A DNA stretch of 64,000 nucleotides from assembly GCF_014873495.1 (NCBI RefSeq), contig NZ_JADBGF010000001.1:5518001-5582000 (forward strand), written 5' to 3'. Shown piece by piece: positions 33,250-41,793 of this stretch; positions within the stretch are counted from its first letter, which is position 1; each line of letters opens with the position of its first letter. Source of the stretch: Streptomyces stelliscabiei. GTDB lineage: Bacteria; Actinomycetota; Actinomycetes; Streptomycetales; Streptomycetaceae. Under the pieces are notes generated by a model. That model was not told where the DNA came from, made no database searches, and saw only the letters and a program-made list of their open reading frames with translations. The translations under genes were made by a program, and so were the position numbers.

Positions 33250-35295
33250 ATGACAACCTCGCCTCGTCCATGGAGGGTGACCGTGCGCCGATCCTTCGTC
33301 GGGGCCGCCCTGACCGCCACCGTGTCCCTGCTGCTGCCCCTGGCACCCGCTCTGGCGCACGCCCCGGCGGTCGCCCCGGCGGTCGCGACGGCGGTCGCGA
33401 CGGCGGTCGCGACGGCGGTCGCGCCGGCGGTCGCGACGGCGCAGGACCCCGCCCCCGGGTCCGCCGCTCCGCCCGGCGCCGCCGTGACCGCGGCGGACGA
33501 CTGGACGGCACCGCTCAGCACCAGGGGCCGCTGGATCGTCGACGCCGACGGCGACCGCTTCAGGCTGCGGTCGGGCAACTGGCACGGCGCGAGCGGGACA
33601 TGGAACGGCTCGGGCGGCACGGACCAGGACGCGAACCACCACGCGGGCGAGAACTCCGGCCGGACCCCCCTCGGCCTGGACCGTGCCCCCGTCGCCGAGA
33701 TCGTCGCCGGTTTCCGGGAGATAGGGATCAACAGCGTCCGGCTGCCGTTCTCCAACGAGATGATCCACGACAGCGTCCCCGTCACGGACGCCGCCGTCGC
33801 CGCCAACCCCTCCCTGCGCGGCAGGACGCCCCTCCAGGTGTACGACGCCGTCGTCCGCGAACTCACCGCCGCCGGCCTCGCCGTCATCCTCAACAACCAC
33901 ACCAACACCACCCGTTGGTGCTGCGGCGTCGACGGCAACGAACGCTGGAACGCCTCCCAGACCACCGCCGCCTGGGAGAACGACTGGCTCTTCATGGCCC
34001 GCCGCTACCGGGACAACAAGCGTGTCGTCGGCGCGGACCTCTACAACGAGGTGCGCCGCGACATCTGGGACGACCCCAACTGGGGCCTCGGCGACGCCCA
34101 CGACTGGTTCGCCGCCTCGCAGCGCGTGGGCGACCGCATCCTGACGGAGGCCGCCCCCGACCTGCTGATCATCGTCGAGGGCATCAACTGGACCGGCATC
34201 CCCGTCGACGGCCTGCCGCACGAACGCCCCACCCTGGAACCGGTACGCCGTCTCTCGCACACGCTCGTCGACTCGGACAAGCTGGTGTACGCGGCCCACT
34301 TCTACGACTACACCGGCCCCCGCCACAGCGGCGCCACCGGAACGGGCGAGACCAGCGACCCCCGCTACCGCGATCTGACGCCCACCGAGCTGACCGACGT
34401 ACTGAACCGCCAGGCGTTCTTCGTCACCGCCGAACAGGACCGGCACTTCACCGCCCCCGTCTGGATCAGCGAGTTCGGCGTCGGGGGCCGAGCGGAGACC
34501 GGCGCCCGCCAGCGCGCCTGGTTCGAGAACTTCGTCGACCAACTGGTCCGCGCCGACGCCGACTTCGCGTACTGGCCCCTCGTCGGATGGCACGAGAACC
34601 GCACCGGCAACGGCTGGGCCCTGCTCCACTGGGACGCGGCCGGCAACCGCATGGGCCTGTACGACGGTGACGACTGGCGAGCCGCCGCGTGGACCCGGCT
34701 CGTCGGGGCCGAGGGCCGCACCGGCCGCGTGGCCCCGGTGACCGACTGGTCGATGCTCAGCCCCGACCACGGCGACTTCGTCGCGTCGCGCCGGATGCGC
34801 GCCCTGCCCGACTGGGATCCCGGCGCCCGCAAGGCCGTCTGCCCCGACGGCAGTCGCCTCGTCGGCCTGAGCCACACCGGCAACCGGGGCCTGTGCTCGA
34901 ACGTGTCCGGCGGGCCCGTGTGGGACCCGGCCGCCGGGCACAGGGTGGTCGTCGACGAGCGGTACGTCACCCCGGGCCGCGACTGGGCGTCCGGCTACAC
35001 CAAACTCCAGTGCCCTCAGGGTCACTTCCTCACCGGTTACAGCGTCCGGGGGGCCGCCGTCTCCGCCGCGCTGTGCGTGCCCGCGCCGCCCGGTTCGCTC
35101 GTCGGCACGAGCGGCCGCACCGTGTGGTTCGACCGCGGCGACAACCGGGGCGACACCCCCAAGGGCGGTGACTTCGCGCAGGGTCACCACAAGGGGCAGT
35201 GCGCCGACACCGAGTACGCCGCCGGGATCGCCTACACGGGCCGCGTGGGCTCCTCGCGCACCCCCGACGCGCTCTACTGCCGCCCGAAAGGCTGA
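33250..35295 (+). CDS. Secreted glycoside hydrolase family 5 enzyme with C-terminal Cys-pair repeats
   Basis: 681 residues. The signal peptide is followed by an AVAT/AVAP repeat linker, then a GH5 (beta/alpha)8 domain (about 85-490). The acid/base is E267 in LYNEVRRD and the nucleophile E408 in WISEFGVGG; NNHTNT and AAHFYDY are also family features. The last 170 residues form three similar units, each with a Cys pair (CPDGSRLVGLSHTGNRGLC, CPQGHFLTGYS and CADTEYAAGIAYTG), of unknown function. It should hydrolyse a beta-glucan-type polymer outside the cell. A GTG at 33283 with GGAGGG upstream is an attractive alternative start. Confidence 0.85.
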   Translation: MTTSPRPWRVTVRRSFVGAALTATVSLLLPLAPALAHAPAVAPAVATAVATAVATAVAPAVATAQDPAPGSAAPPGAAVTAADDWTAPLSTRGRWIVDADGDRFRLRSGNWHGASGTWNGSGGTDQDANHHAGENSGRTPLGLDRAPVAEIVAGFREIGINSVRLPFSNEMIHDSVPVTDAAVAANPSLRGRTPLQVYDAVVRELTAAGLAVILNNHTNTTRWCCGVDGNERWNASQTTAAWENDWLFMARRYRDNKRVVGADLYNEVRRDIWDDPNWGLGDAHDWFAASQRVGDRILTEAAPDLLIIVEGINWTGIPVDGLPHERPTLEPVRRLSHTLVDSDKLVYAAHFYDYTGPRHSGATGTGETSDPRYRDLTPTELTDVLNRQAFFVTAEQDRHFTAPVWISEFGVGGRAETGARQRAWFENFVDQLVRADADFAYWPLVGWHENRTGNGWALLHWDAAGNRMGLYDGDDWRAAAWTRLVGAEGRTGRVAPVTDWSMLSPDHGDFVASRRMRALPDWDPGARKAVCPDGSRLVGLSHTGNRGLCSNVSGGPVWDPAAGHRVVVDERYVTPGRDWASGYTKLQCPQGHFLTGYSVRGAAVSAALCVPAPPGSLVGTSGRTVWFDRGDNRGDTPKGGDFAQGHHKGQCADTEYAAGIAYTGRVGSSRTPDALYCRPKG

Positions 35296-35504
35296 CCCTC
35301 TCCCGATCTACTCCGAGCCGCCCGGACCCGCTCCGAACGGTCCCGTGGAACCCGCCCTGCCCTCATCCGATCCGACCCGCTCAGCCCCGCTTCGCTCCGG
35401 TATGCGGCCTTCCGCTTCCCGTGTACATCCAAGGCCCTGTCGCGTGTGTCTTACGAGGCAAGTCCGCTGCTCAAACGGGAAGTTGACCGCCACCGGAGGA
35501 TCCG

Positions 35505-36221
35505 ATGCAACGACGCCTCGTCATCTCGGCCATCACCACAGCCCTGTGCGGCACCACACTGGTCGGTACCGCCACATCCGCCTCGGCCGCACCCCAGGCC
35601 GTCGACTGCCGCAAGGTCAAGTGTGTCGCCCTCACCTTCGACGACGGGCCGGTCACCGACACCCAGCGCCTGCTGCGCCTGCTGAGCGAGCGGGACGTCA
35701 GGGCGACCTTCTACGCCGTCGGTACGAACGTCCAGCGAAACCCGTCGACGATGAACGCCGCGGCGCTCGCCGGCCACCAGATAGGCAACCACAGCTGGGA
35801 CCACGCCGATCTGACCAGACTCAGCGCCGCCAAGATCAAGTCGCAGCTCTCCCGTACGGACACGGCGATCAAGCAGGCGACCGGCAAGAAGCCCACCACG
35901 TTCCGCGCCCCCTACGGCGCCCACAACGCGGCGGTCCGCTCGGCCGCCGGACGGCCACTGGTCCACTGGAGCGTGGACACCCTCGACTGGAAGTACCGCG
36001 ACTCGGCCCGGCTCATCAAGTACGTCGACGCGCAGACCAAGCCCGGTGACATCGTCCTCATGCACGACATCCACCGGACGACGGTCGACGCGGTGCCCGG
36101 CATCATCAAGGCACTCAAGGCCCGCGGCTTCCACTTCGTGACCGTCGACCAGCTCTTCGCCCCGGCCAAGCTGCCCAGCGGCAAGGTCACGTACCACAAC
36201 CGCGCCGCCTATCGGCCGTGA
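35505..36221 (+). CDS. Secreted polysaccharide deacetylase (NodB homology)
   Basis: 238 residues with a signal peptide (MQRRLVISAITTALCGTTLV, cleavage near ASA). Motif 1 is TFDDGP, motif 2 HSWDH, motif 3 RAPYGAHN, followed by HWSVDTLDW and LMHDIH, the full carbohydrate esterase 4 set with the Asp-His-His metal triad. It removes N- or O-acetyl groups from peptidoglycan, chitin or xylan. GGAGG is five bases before the ATG. It follows the GH5 gene but 209 bp away. Confidence 0.92.
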   Translation: MQRRLVISAITTALCGTTLVGTATSASAAPQAVDCRKVKCVALTFDDGPVTDTQRLLRLLSERDVRATFYAVGTNVQRNPSTMNAAALAGHQIGNHSWDHADLTRLSAAKIKSQLSRTDTAIKQATGKKPTTFRAPYGAHNAAVRSAAGRPLVHWSVDTLDWKYRDSARLIKYVDAQTKPGDIVLMHDIHRTTVDAVPGIIKALKARGFHFVTVDQLFAPAKLPSGKVTYHNRAAYRP

Positions 36222-36225
36222 GACG

Positions 36226-36603
36226 TCAGCCGGAACCGGACACCGAGCCGGGCACCGAACCGGAGACCTCGCCGTCGAGCGCCTCGTGCCCGGAACGGCG
36301 GCGGTACTCGGCGTTGATGCGCTGCGCTTCCTCCAGTTGGTCCTCGAGGATGACGATGCGGCAGGCGGCCTCGATCGGGGTGCCCCGGTCGACCAGTTCG
36401 CGGGCGCGCGCGGCGATCCGCAGCTGGTAGCGCGAGTAGCGGCGGTGTCCGCCCTCCGAGCGCAGCGGAGTGATCAGCCGCGCCTCACCGAGGGCGCGGA
36501 GGAATGCCGGGGTGGAGCCGAGCATCTCGGCGGCCCGCCCCATCGTGTATGCGGGGTAGTCGTCGTCGTCCAGACGACCACTGAGGGGGTTATCTGCTGT
36601 CAT
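36226..36603 (-). CDS. MerR-family transcriptional regulator (short)
   Basis: 125 residues. A MerR-type winged helix starts at about 20 (YTMGRAAEMLGSTPAFLRAL, ARLITPLRSEGGHRRYSRYQ), followed by a dimerisation helix with IVILEDQLEEAQRINAEYRR. There is no effector domain, only a Gly/Ser/Val/Pro tail. GAGGTGAC precedes the ATG. Its leader holds a 32-bp perfect palindrome. It is convergent with the deacetylase gene, 4 bp apart. Confidence 0.88.
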   Translation of the reverse strand: MTADNPLSGRLDDDDYPAYTMGRAAEMLGSTPAFLRALGEARLITPLRSEGGHRRYSRYQLRIAARARELVDRGTPIEAACRIVILEDQLEEAQRINAEYRRRSGHEALDGEVSGSVPGSVSGSG

Positions 36604-37294
36604 GTCACCTCGTAGTGCAACGCGTCGAGGGGCCCTGGTGCCGTACGGCACCAGGGCCCCGAAGGAAATTCAACACCATCTGTCGGCTCTCGTGCTGTGC
36701 CGACCTTCTGTATCCGCTACCAGCCCTGACGAAGGGGGGTGCGGGGATCGCGGCTGCTTGACCGGAGACCACCTTCCCATCCGGGGTCTTGCGGTACCCG
36801 GGCCGAGTGCCTCTCGGGCCGGGCGATCCTGATGGCGTCTCCTCCGTTCTTGCTCGTGTACTGCGACCTCGCCGGTCCGTGGCCGGTAGGTCGCCAGACC
36901 GTCTCAACGAGTAGAAGGCTAACCGCGTCGGAGGTCAATGTCTACTGTGGCCAAGATAGATTTCAGTCGTCTGGAGGCGCAGATAGCCTGCTACCAGGGG
37001 TGATGGGCGACATGCGATCCGTTACGGCGGCGCCTGGCGGCCGGCGCAGGCCGGGTAGGACCGGGGTGACCGGGGTGACCGGGGGGCCCGGGGGGCCCGG
37101 GGGTGTGGGCCGGGTCGGCCGCGATCGGTGAATTCGACGGCGGAAAGCGAAAGCGGCGCTGTGTCCTGCGCGAGGGAATCGTCGGAGCGGATCGGAGGCG
37201 ACACACGCGGAACGCGTGATCGTGCGACCGTGATCCGCCTCGGCCGGGGAAGTGCCCCGGTGGGGAAGTGCCCCGGTGGGGCGGAAACGCAACG
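36604..37294. other. Long gene-free region upstream of the MerR gene
   Basis: About 690 bp with no convincing gene. It contains the palindrome at 36629-36660, a possible minus-strand promoter (TTGACC at 36938-36933 with TCTACT 17 bases on), implying a leader of about 300 nt for merR, and short G-run repeats (GACCGGGGT, GGGGGGCCC) at 37060-37105. Short open frames across it have no support. Confidence 0.45.
36629..36660. promoter_or_regulatory. 32-bp perfect palindrome in the merR leader
   Basis: Two 16-base arms, GGGGCCCTGGTGCCGT and ACGGCACCAGGGCCCC, are exact reverse complements with no loop. The palindrome lies 26 bp upstream of the merR ATG, close enough to block the ribosome site as RNA or to be a dimer binding site as DNA. 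Confidence 0.7.
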
Positions 37295-37330
37295 AGCTGG
37301 GGCCCGCACCTCAAGGTGCGGGCCCCAGCT
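37295..37330 (-). terminator. Terminator of the second cold-shock gene
   Basis: A 17-bp perfect stem (AGCTGGGGCCCGCACCT / AGGTGCGGGCCCCAGCT) with a two-base CA centre, 24 bp after the csp stop. The core GGGGCCCGCACC matches the hairpin after the first csp gene. Confidence 0.75.
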
Positions 37331-37353
37331 GCTGAGAATATGTGCCGCGAGTG

Positions 37354-37557
37354 TCAGGCGGTGACGATGTTCTCGGCCGTCGGGCCCTTCTGGCCCTGCG
37401 CGATGTCGAACGACACCTTCTGGCCTTCCTGCAGCTCGCGGAAGCCCTGGGCGGCGATGTTCGAGTAGTGGGCGAAGACGTCGGGGCCGCCGCCGTCCTG
37501 CTCGATGAAGCCGAAGCCCTTTTCCGCGTTGAACCACTTCACGGTGCCAGTAGCCAT
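37354..37557 (-). CDS. Cold-shock protein (CspA family), second copy
   Basis: 67 residues, MATGTVKWFNAEKGFGFIEQ, with RNP2 DVFAHYSNI and end GPTAENIVTA. It differs from the copy at 4373 at only a handful of positions (for example ATG/ASG, NAEK/NSEK, NIAAQ/NIATS). AAGGAG lies seven bases before the ATG. It is an RNA chaperone, cytosolic. A 256-bp AT-richer upstream gap may hold a leader. Confidence 0.93.
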   Translation of the reverse strand: MATGTVKWFNAEKGFGFIEQDGGGPDVFAHYSNIAAQGFRELQEGQKVSFDIAQGQKGPTAENIVTA

Positions 37558-37813
37558 GTCATTTCTCCTTCGGAGACGAGGTACGGAATTCGCCGTGTGC
37601 GGATTCCGCGTCGCCGTGCTGATCAACCCGTCAGGAAATGAACCTTCTGGCAACCACACCTGCAACTGGCATCGACATTAGCACGGCACGATCCGGTCTG
37701 AATGATCCAAAATTCCGTTCGGGTCGGGGGTCGAGGAATACTCGTCGCACGCCCCGCCTATTTCTCACTTCGCGGATACAGATATTCCTCCGCGCCCCGT
37801 TGCGGTCCCCGCG

Positions 37814-38281
37814 CTACTCCGCCCGCCCTGCGGTCCAGGTGATGAGCGGGGGCTCGACCCGTGCGCACAGGGGGCCGCCCTGGGGGTCGGTCAGACCGAG
37901 GCGTCCGACCAGCAGCCCGTCGCGTGCGGCGACGGCGAGCACCTCGGCGGGGATCACGTCGAGCATGAGCTTGGCGCGGCGGAACATCGTGAAGGTGCCC
38001 GAGACGTCGACCGTTCCCCACGACAGGTAGACGAAGCGCCGGCCCAGCCGGTCCTGCACATAGGGCCCCTTGATCCCGATGCCGTCCGCCGAGGTGCTCG
38101 CGGTGCACTCCAGGGTCCAGGTCGCGGACGGGGCGTCGCCGGGCTGCGGATCGAGGAGTTCGGCCGGACGGTCGCGGCGCTGCACGGCGACATGGAGGTT
38201 GTCGTACGCCGGGACTCTGCCGTCGGCGGAGGCGGGGCGGGTGCGGCCGGGGAGGTCGACGGCGTCGATGCGGATGCGCAT
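37814..38281 (-). CDS. DUF5990-family protein
   Basis: 155 residues starting MRIRIDAVDLPGRTRP, then NLHVAVQRRDRPAELLDPQP, GPYVQDRLGRRFVYLSWG and FTMFRRAKLMLDVIP. The order of these blocks fits DUF5990, an actinobacterial family without known function. It is soluble, with no signal. ATGs at 38290 and 38293 are alternative starts. A decayed coding stretch lies immediately upstream. Confidence 0.7.
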   Translation of the reverse strand: MRIRIDAVDLPGRTRPASADGRVPAYDNLHVAVQRRDRPAELLDPQPGDAPSATWTLECTASTSADGIGIKGPYVQDRLGRRFVYLSWGTVDVSGTFTMFRRAKLMLDVIPAEVLAVAARDGLLVGRLGLTDPQGGPLCARVEPPLITWTAGRAE

Positions 38282-39069
38282 GACTCCCATCATCCCGCCG
38301 CCGGTGCCGGTGCCGACGCCGACTCCACCCACCCGGCGGTGTCGCAGACCGTGTACGTGCCCGGCGCCAAGGGGAGACGTCGCCGAACTCTTCCAACTGG
38401 TCCAGCGTGCACGGCGCGTCGACCTCGGCCCCCGCCTCGCCGCGTAGGGACCGCCATGCTGCCGCCACCCACCCCCGCCCGGGTGACGCGGACGGTCGAT
38501 GCGGCGGTCGACGCGGGCACTCGCTACGGCGGTCGATGGCCGGCCCGGGGCATCGAAATCGGCCAGATCGCGACCCCCTGTCACAGACGCCGTGCCTCAT
38601 GCTGGACGTCACCGAGAACCACACCCCAGGTCCTCGTGGCGGACAACTACTGAAAGCGTTTGTGTGCGTTCCGTTGACACCCGGCACATCCGCTCCTAAT
38701 GTCACGCCAATCTCGCCAATCTTCCGACCATGTGACGAGATTTCGAACGACGGGAAAGGCAAGTGCCCTGCGTAGCACCGGAGTCAGCACAGACGTGGCC
38801 GGGACGCCGTGGCGCAGCCTCACCCTTGTCCAGGTGCACGCGGGCAGCGGGATCACGACAGCCGACGGGCCCCGGGACGCCGACGCGTCCGGGCAGCGGC
38901 TCGACCGATGTGCCGGGCGACCCGCACCGCGATGACCCAGCGCGGTCCGTCCCCCGCTCACCGGCACCGAGGCGGCACGACGAGGCCGCCGGGCCGATCC
39001 TCCGCGGCCGCCGCCGCTCCACCTGACGTTCGGTCCGTCTCGACGACGACAAGAACAGGGAAAGACACC
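38282..39069. other. Gene-poor region with a possible frameshifted relic
   Basis: 788 bp without an intact gene. On the minus strand, one frame gives DAPCTLDQLEEFGDVSP and the next gives LAPGTYTVCDTAGWVESA directly after it (about 38300-38420), so together they may be a short gene broken by a frameshift. The rest up to the lipoprotein start holds only arginine-rich shadow frames and presumably its promoter. Confidence 0.35.
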
Positions 39070-40158
39070 ATGCCCAACCGAAGAGCCGCCCTCGCCTCCC
39101 TCGCCGGAGCGGTCTCGCTCGCCCTCACCCTGTCCGCCTGCGGCGGCGAGACCAGCGAGAGCAGCTCCGAGAGCGGCACGATCGGCATCGCCATGCCCAC
39201 GCGCGCCTCCGAGCGCTGGCTCACCGACGGCAAGAGTGTCGTGGAGGACCTGCAGGACAAGGGGTACAAGACCGAGCTGCTCTACGGTGAGGACAACCCG
39301 CAGACCCAGGTCAAGCAGATCGAGAAGCTGATCAAGCAGGGCGTCGACGCGCTGATCATCGCGGCCATCGACAACAAGTCGCTGAACGGCGCGCTCGAAC
39401 AGGCCGCCGCCGCGAAGATCCCCGTGATCTCCTACGACCGGCTCATCCTCGGCACCAGGAACGTCGACTACTACGTCTCGTTCGACAACGAGCAGGTCGG
39501 CCGGCTCCAGGCCCGCCACATCATCGAGAAGCTCGGCCTGGAGGACGGCAAGGGCCCGTTCAACATAGAACTGTTCGCCGGCTCTCCCGACGACAACAAC
39601 ACCAAGTTCTTCTTCGACGGCGCGATGCATCTGCTGCAGCCGTATCTGGACAACAAGCAGTTGGTGGTCAGGTCCGGCCAGACCGAGATGGACAAGATCA
39701 CCACGCTGCGCTGGGACGGACCCACCGCGCAGAAGCGCATGACCCAGGTCCTCTCCCAGTCGTACAGGAGCCAGCGGGTCGACGCGGTCCTGTCGCCGTA
39801 CGACGGCATCTCCATCGGCGTTCTCACCGCGCTGAAGGCGGCCGGTTACGGCACCGCCGCCAAGCCCCTCCCGATCATCACCGGACAGGACGCCGAACTG
39901 GCCTCGGTGAAGTCGATCATCGCGGGCGACCAGTCGCAGACCGTCTTCAAGGATCTCCGCCAACTCGCGGGCAGGGCGGCGAACATGGCGGACGACATCC
40001 TCAACGGCGAGACCCCGGAGCTGAACAACAGAAGGGCGTACAAGAACGGCGTCAAGGCCGTGCCCGCGTACCTGCTGCAGCCGATCAGCGTCGACAAGTC
40101 CAACTACGAGTACGTCCTGGCCGCGAGCGACCTCTACACGGAGGAAGACCTCAAGTAG
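39070..40158 (+). CDS. Orphan sugar-binding lipoprotein (ChvE/XylF-like)
   Basis: 362 residues. The signal ends in the lipobox LTLSAC, then Ser/Glu-rich linker and a type 1 periplasmic-binding fold: GTIGIAMPTRASERWLTDG, QIEKLIKQGVDALIIAAIDN, KIPVISYDRLILGT and VDYYVSFDNEQVG. These resemble multiple-sugar/xylose-binding ChvE and XylF. No permease or ATPase gene is next to it, so it may serve another transporter, such as that at 29217-31264, or a sensory role. The length is normal. Confidence 0.88.
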   Translation: MPNRRAALASLAGAVSLALTLSACGGETSESSSESGTIGIAMPTRASERWLTDGKSVVEDLQDKGYKTELLYGEDNPQTQVKQIEKLIKQGVDALIIAAIDNKSLNGALEQAAAAKIPVISYDRLILGTRNVDYYVSFDNEQVGRLQARHIIEKLGLEDGKGPFNIELFAGSPDDNNTKFFFDGAMHLLQPYLDNKQLVVRSGQTEMDKITTLRWDGPTAQKRMTQVLSQSYRSQRVDAVLSPYDGISIGVLTALKAAGYGTAAKPLPIITGQDAELASVKSIIAGDQSQTVFKDLRQLAGRAANMADDILNGETPELNNRRAYKNGVKAVPAYLLQPISVDKSNYEYVLAASDLYTEEDLK

Positions 40159-40295
40159 CCTCGGGTCCCAGTGACCCGGATCACACCTTGAGGCCGGTCA
40201 CATTCGCGACCCCCGCCGGTCATGACCGACGACACGTGCCGACGCACGCGGACCCGCGCCGCGCCCGGCCGACCGACGGAAAGGACGCGACCGAC

Positions 40296-40499
40296 ATGAC
40301 CGCACCCGTGAAGGGCCCCGCCAGTTATTTCCCCTCGATCGAGAAGAAGTACGGCCGTCCCATCGCCGAGTGGAAGGACATGATCCGGGCCTCGCCGCTC
40401 ACCAAGCACATGGAACTCGTCTCCTGGCTCAAGAGCGAGCACGGCCTGGGCCACGGCCACGCCAACGCCCTCGTGGCCCACACGCTCGCCGAACAGTGA
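40296..40499 (+). CDS. DUF4287 small protein
   Basis: 67 residues: MTAPVKGPASYFPSIEKKYG, then PIAEWKDMIRASP and MELVSWLKSEHGLGHGHANA. The pattern is that of the DUF4287 family found across bacteria; function unknown. It is soluble. AAAGGACG lies upstream of the ATG. Confidence 0.8.
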   Translation: MTAPVKGPASYFPSIEKKYGRPIAEWKDMIRASPLTKHMELVSWLKSEHGLGHGHANALVAHTLAEQ

Positions 40500-40678
40500 G
40501 CGGGGCGGCCCCGCCGCGCACCGGTCGCCTGTCCGCGCATACGTGTGCACCTGTGTAGTACGCCCCGGTTTGAGGTCTTCGTATCCCCGTGTCCGGGTAT
40601 CCGGTGAAGGACGGGACCGGGTCCGTGTCCGGGTCGACGACCGGATCGCCTGATCGGCGTGCAGAGAGGGGCGACGGC

Positions 40679-41158
40679 ATGCAGACCTTCTTGCCGTATG
40701 CCGATTTCCGGGCCTCGGCGGAGGCCCGGGACCGTCGTCGGCTCGGAAAGCAGCGCGTCGAGGCGCTGCAGGTGCTGCGCGGACTCATCCGGCCCGGGTA
40801 CGGGTGGCGGCGGCATCCGGCGGTGCGCATGTGGGCGGGTTACGAGGAGGCCCTCGTCCGGTACGGCCTGGAGATCTGCGAGGTGTGGTGCGAGTTGGGC
40901 CACCGGGACAGCTGCGCGGCCACCCTGGTCACCGACTTCACGGAGTTCCGGCCCGACGGGCCGCTCCGGGACCAGGCGCGGCTGGCGGCCGCCGGGGAGC
41001 TGCCGCCCTGGCTCGGCGACGAGGCCTTCCATCGCAGCCACCGCTCCGCGCTGGTCCGCAAGGACCCCGCCCTCTACGCCGAGTCCTTCCCCGACGTGCC
41101 GGACGACCTGCCGTACGTATGGCCCACGTCCGACCGGGAGGCCACCGCCTCACTGTGA
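40679..41158 (+). CDS. MSMEG_6728-family protein (pyrimidine-dimer glycosylase-like fold)
   Basis: 159 residues starting MQTFLPYADFRASAEARDRR, then LGKQRVEALQVLRGLIRPGY, HPAVRMWAGYEEALVRYGLE and a HRSHRSALVRKDP segment. These are the conserved blocks of the MSMEG_6728 family, which is related to the T4 endonuclease V-like pyrimidine-dimer glycosylase group. The DNA-repair role is inferred from the family only. AGAGGGG precedes the ATG. Confidence 0.75.
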   Translation: MQTFLPYADFRASAEARDRRRLGKQRVEALQVLRGLIRPGYGWRRHPAVRMWAGYEEALVRYGLEICEVWCELGHRDSCAATLVTDFTEFRPDGPLRDQARLAAAGELPPWLGDEAFHRSHRSALVRKDPALYAESFPDVPDDLPYVWPTSDREATASL

Positions 41159-41318
41159 CCGAGTGACCGGTGGCCGAGTGGCCGAGTGGCAGGGTGATCG
41201 GGCGACCGGCGGCGTACCGGCGTCGACGGCTGTCGGCAGCGCCGGCAGCGCACATCCGGTGGCAGCGCTCGATAGGTGGCAGCGCGAGCGCTCGATGGGC
41301 GCGCGCTCGATGAGTGCG

Positions 41319-41546
41319 TCACCCGTCCTTCTTCCTGCCGCGCAGCGCCTGCGGTTTGTGTACGGCCGTGCGCCCGGACTTGTCGCTGCGGACCAGGTAC
41401 TGAGGGTCCTCGGCGGAGGCGTCGACGGTGCGTCCGGCGGCCTCGGTCTTCTCGGTGATCTTCTTCTCGACCTTGCCCGTGGCCTCGGACCCGTGACTCT
41501 TCCACGACACTCGATCGCCCTTGCGCGGCTGTCGCTTCCCGGCCAT
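41319..41546 (-). CDS. DUF2945 (TUDOR-like) small basic protein
   Basis: 75 residues: MAGKRQPRKGDRVSWKSHGS, GKVEKKITEKTEAAGRTVDA and DPQYLVRSDKSGRTAVHKPQ. This is the DUF2945 (hypervirulence-associated TUDOR domain) pattern. It is basic and soluble; binding to nucleic acid or chromatin-like complexes has been suggested for the fold, but no bacterial role is known to me. GGAGGTG precedes the ATG by four bases. Confidence 0.82.
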   Translation of the reverse strand: MAGKRQPRKGDRVSWKSHGSEATGKVEKKITEKTEAAGRTVDASAEDPQYLVRSDKSGRTAVHKPQALRGRKKDG

Positions 41547-41793
41547 GCTTCACCTCCCGTCACTCAAGTCGCGAGTGCCCCGGTAAAAACGGACGAAAGC
41601 GACACTCGGGCTCCCATCGGAAGCGCGGCGGCGAGCGCCCCCACCACTTCGCCACCGGGCACCGGCATTTCAGAACGGTGGAACCCGCGGCTATCGCCCG
41701 CAACCGCGATGGCCGAAAATGTGTCTCACTCTCCACGCGGCCCGGTCCCGGGGGAGTGGATGGGCGGCGGCGCACGGCGGCCTTGGGGGTGGA

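Noticed and set aside
36605..36938. Overlapping short minus-strand frames upstream of merR
   Set aside because: Start codons lack ribosome sites, composition is random-like, and the frame runs through the 32-bp palindrome.
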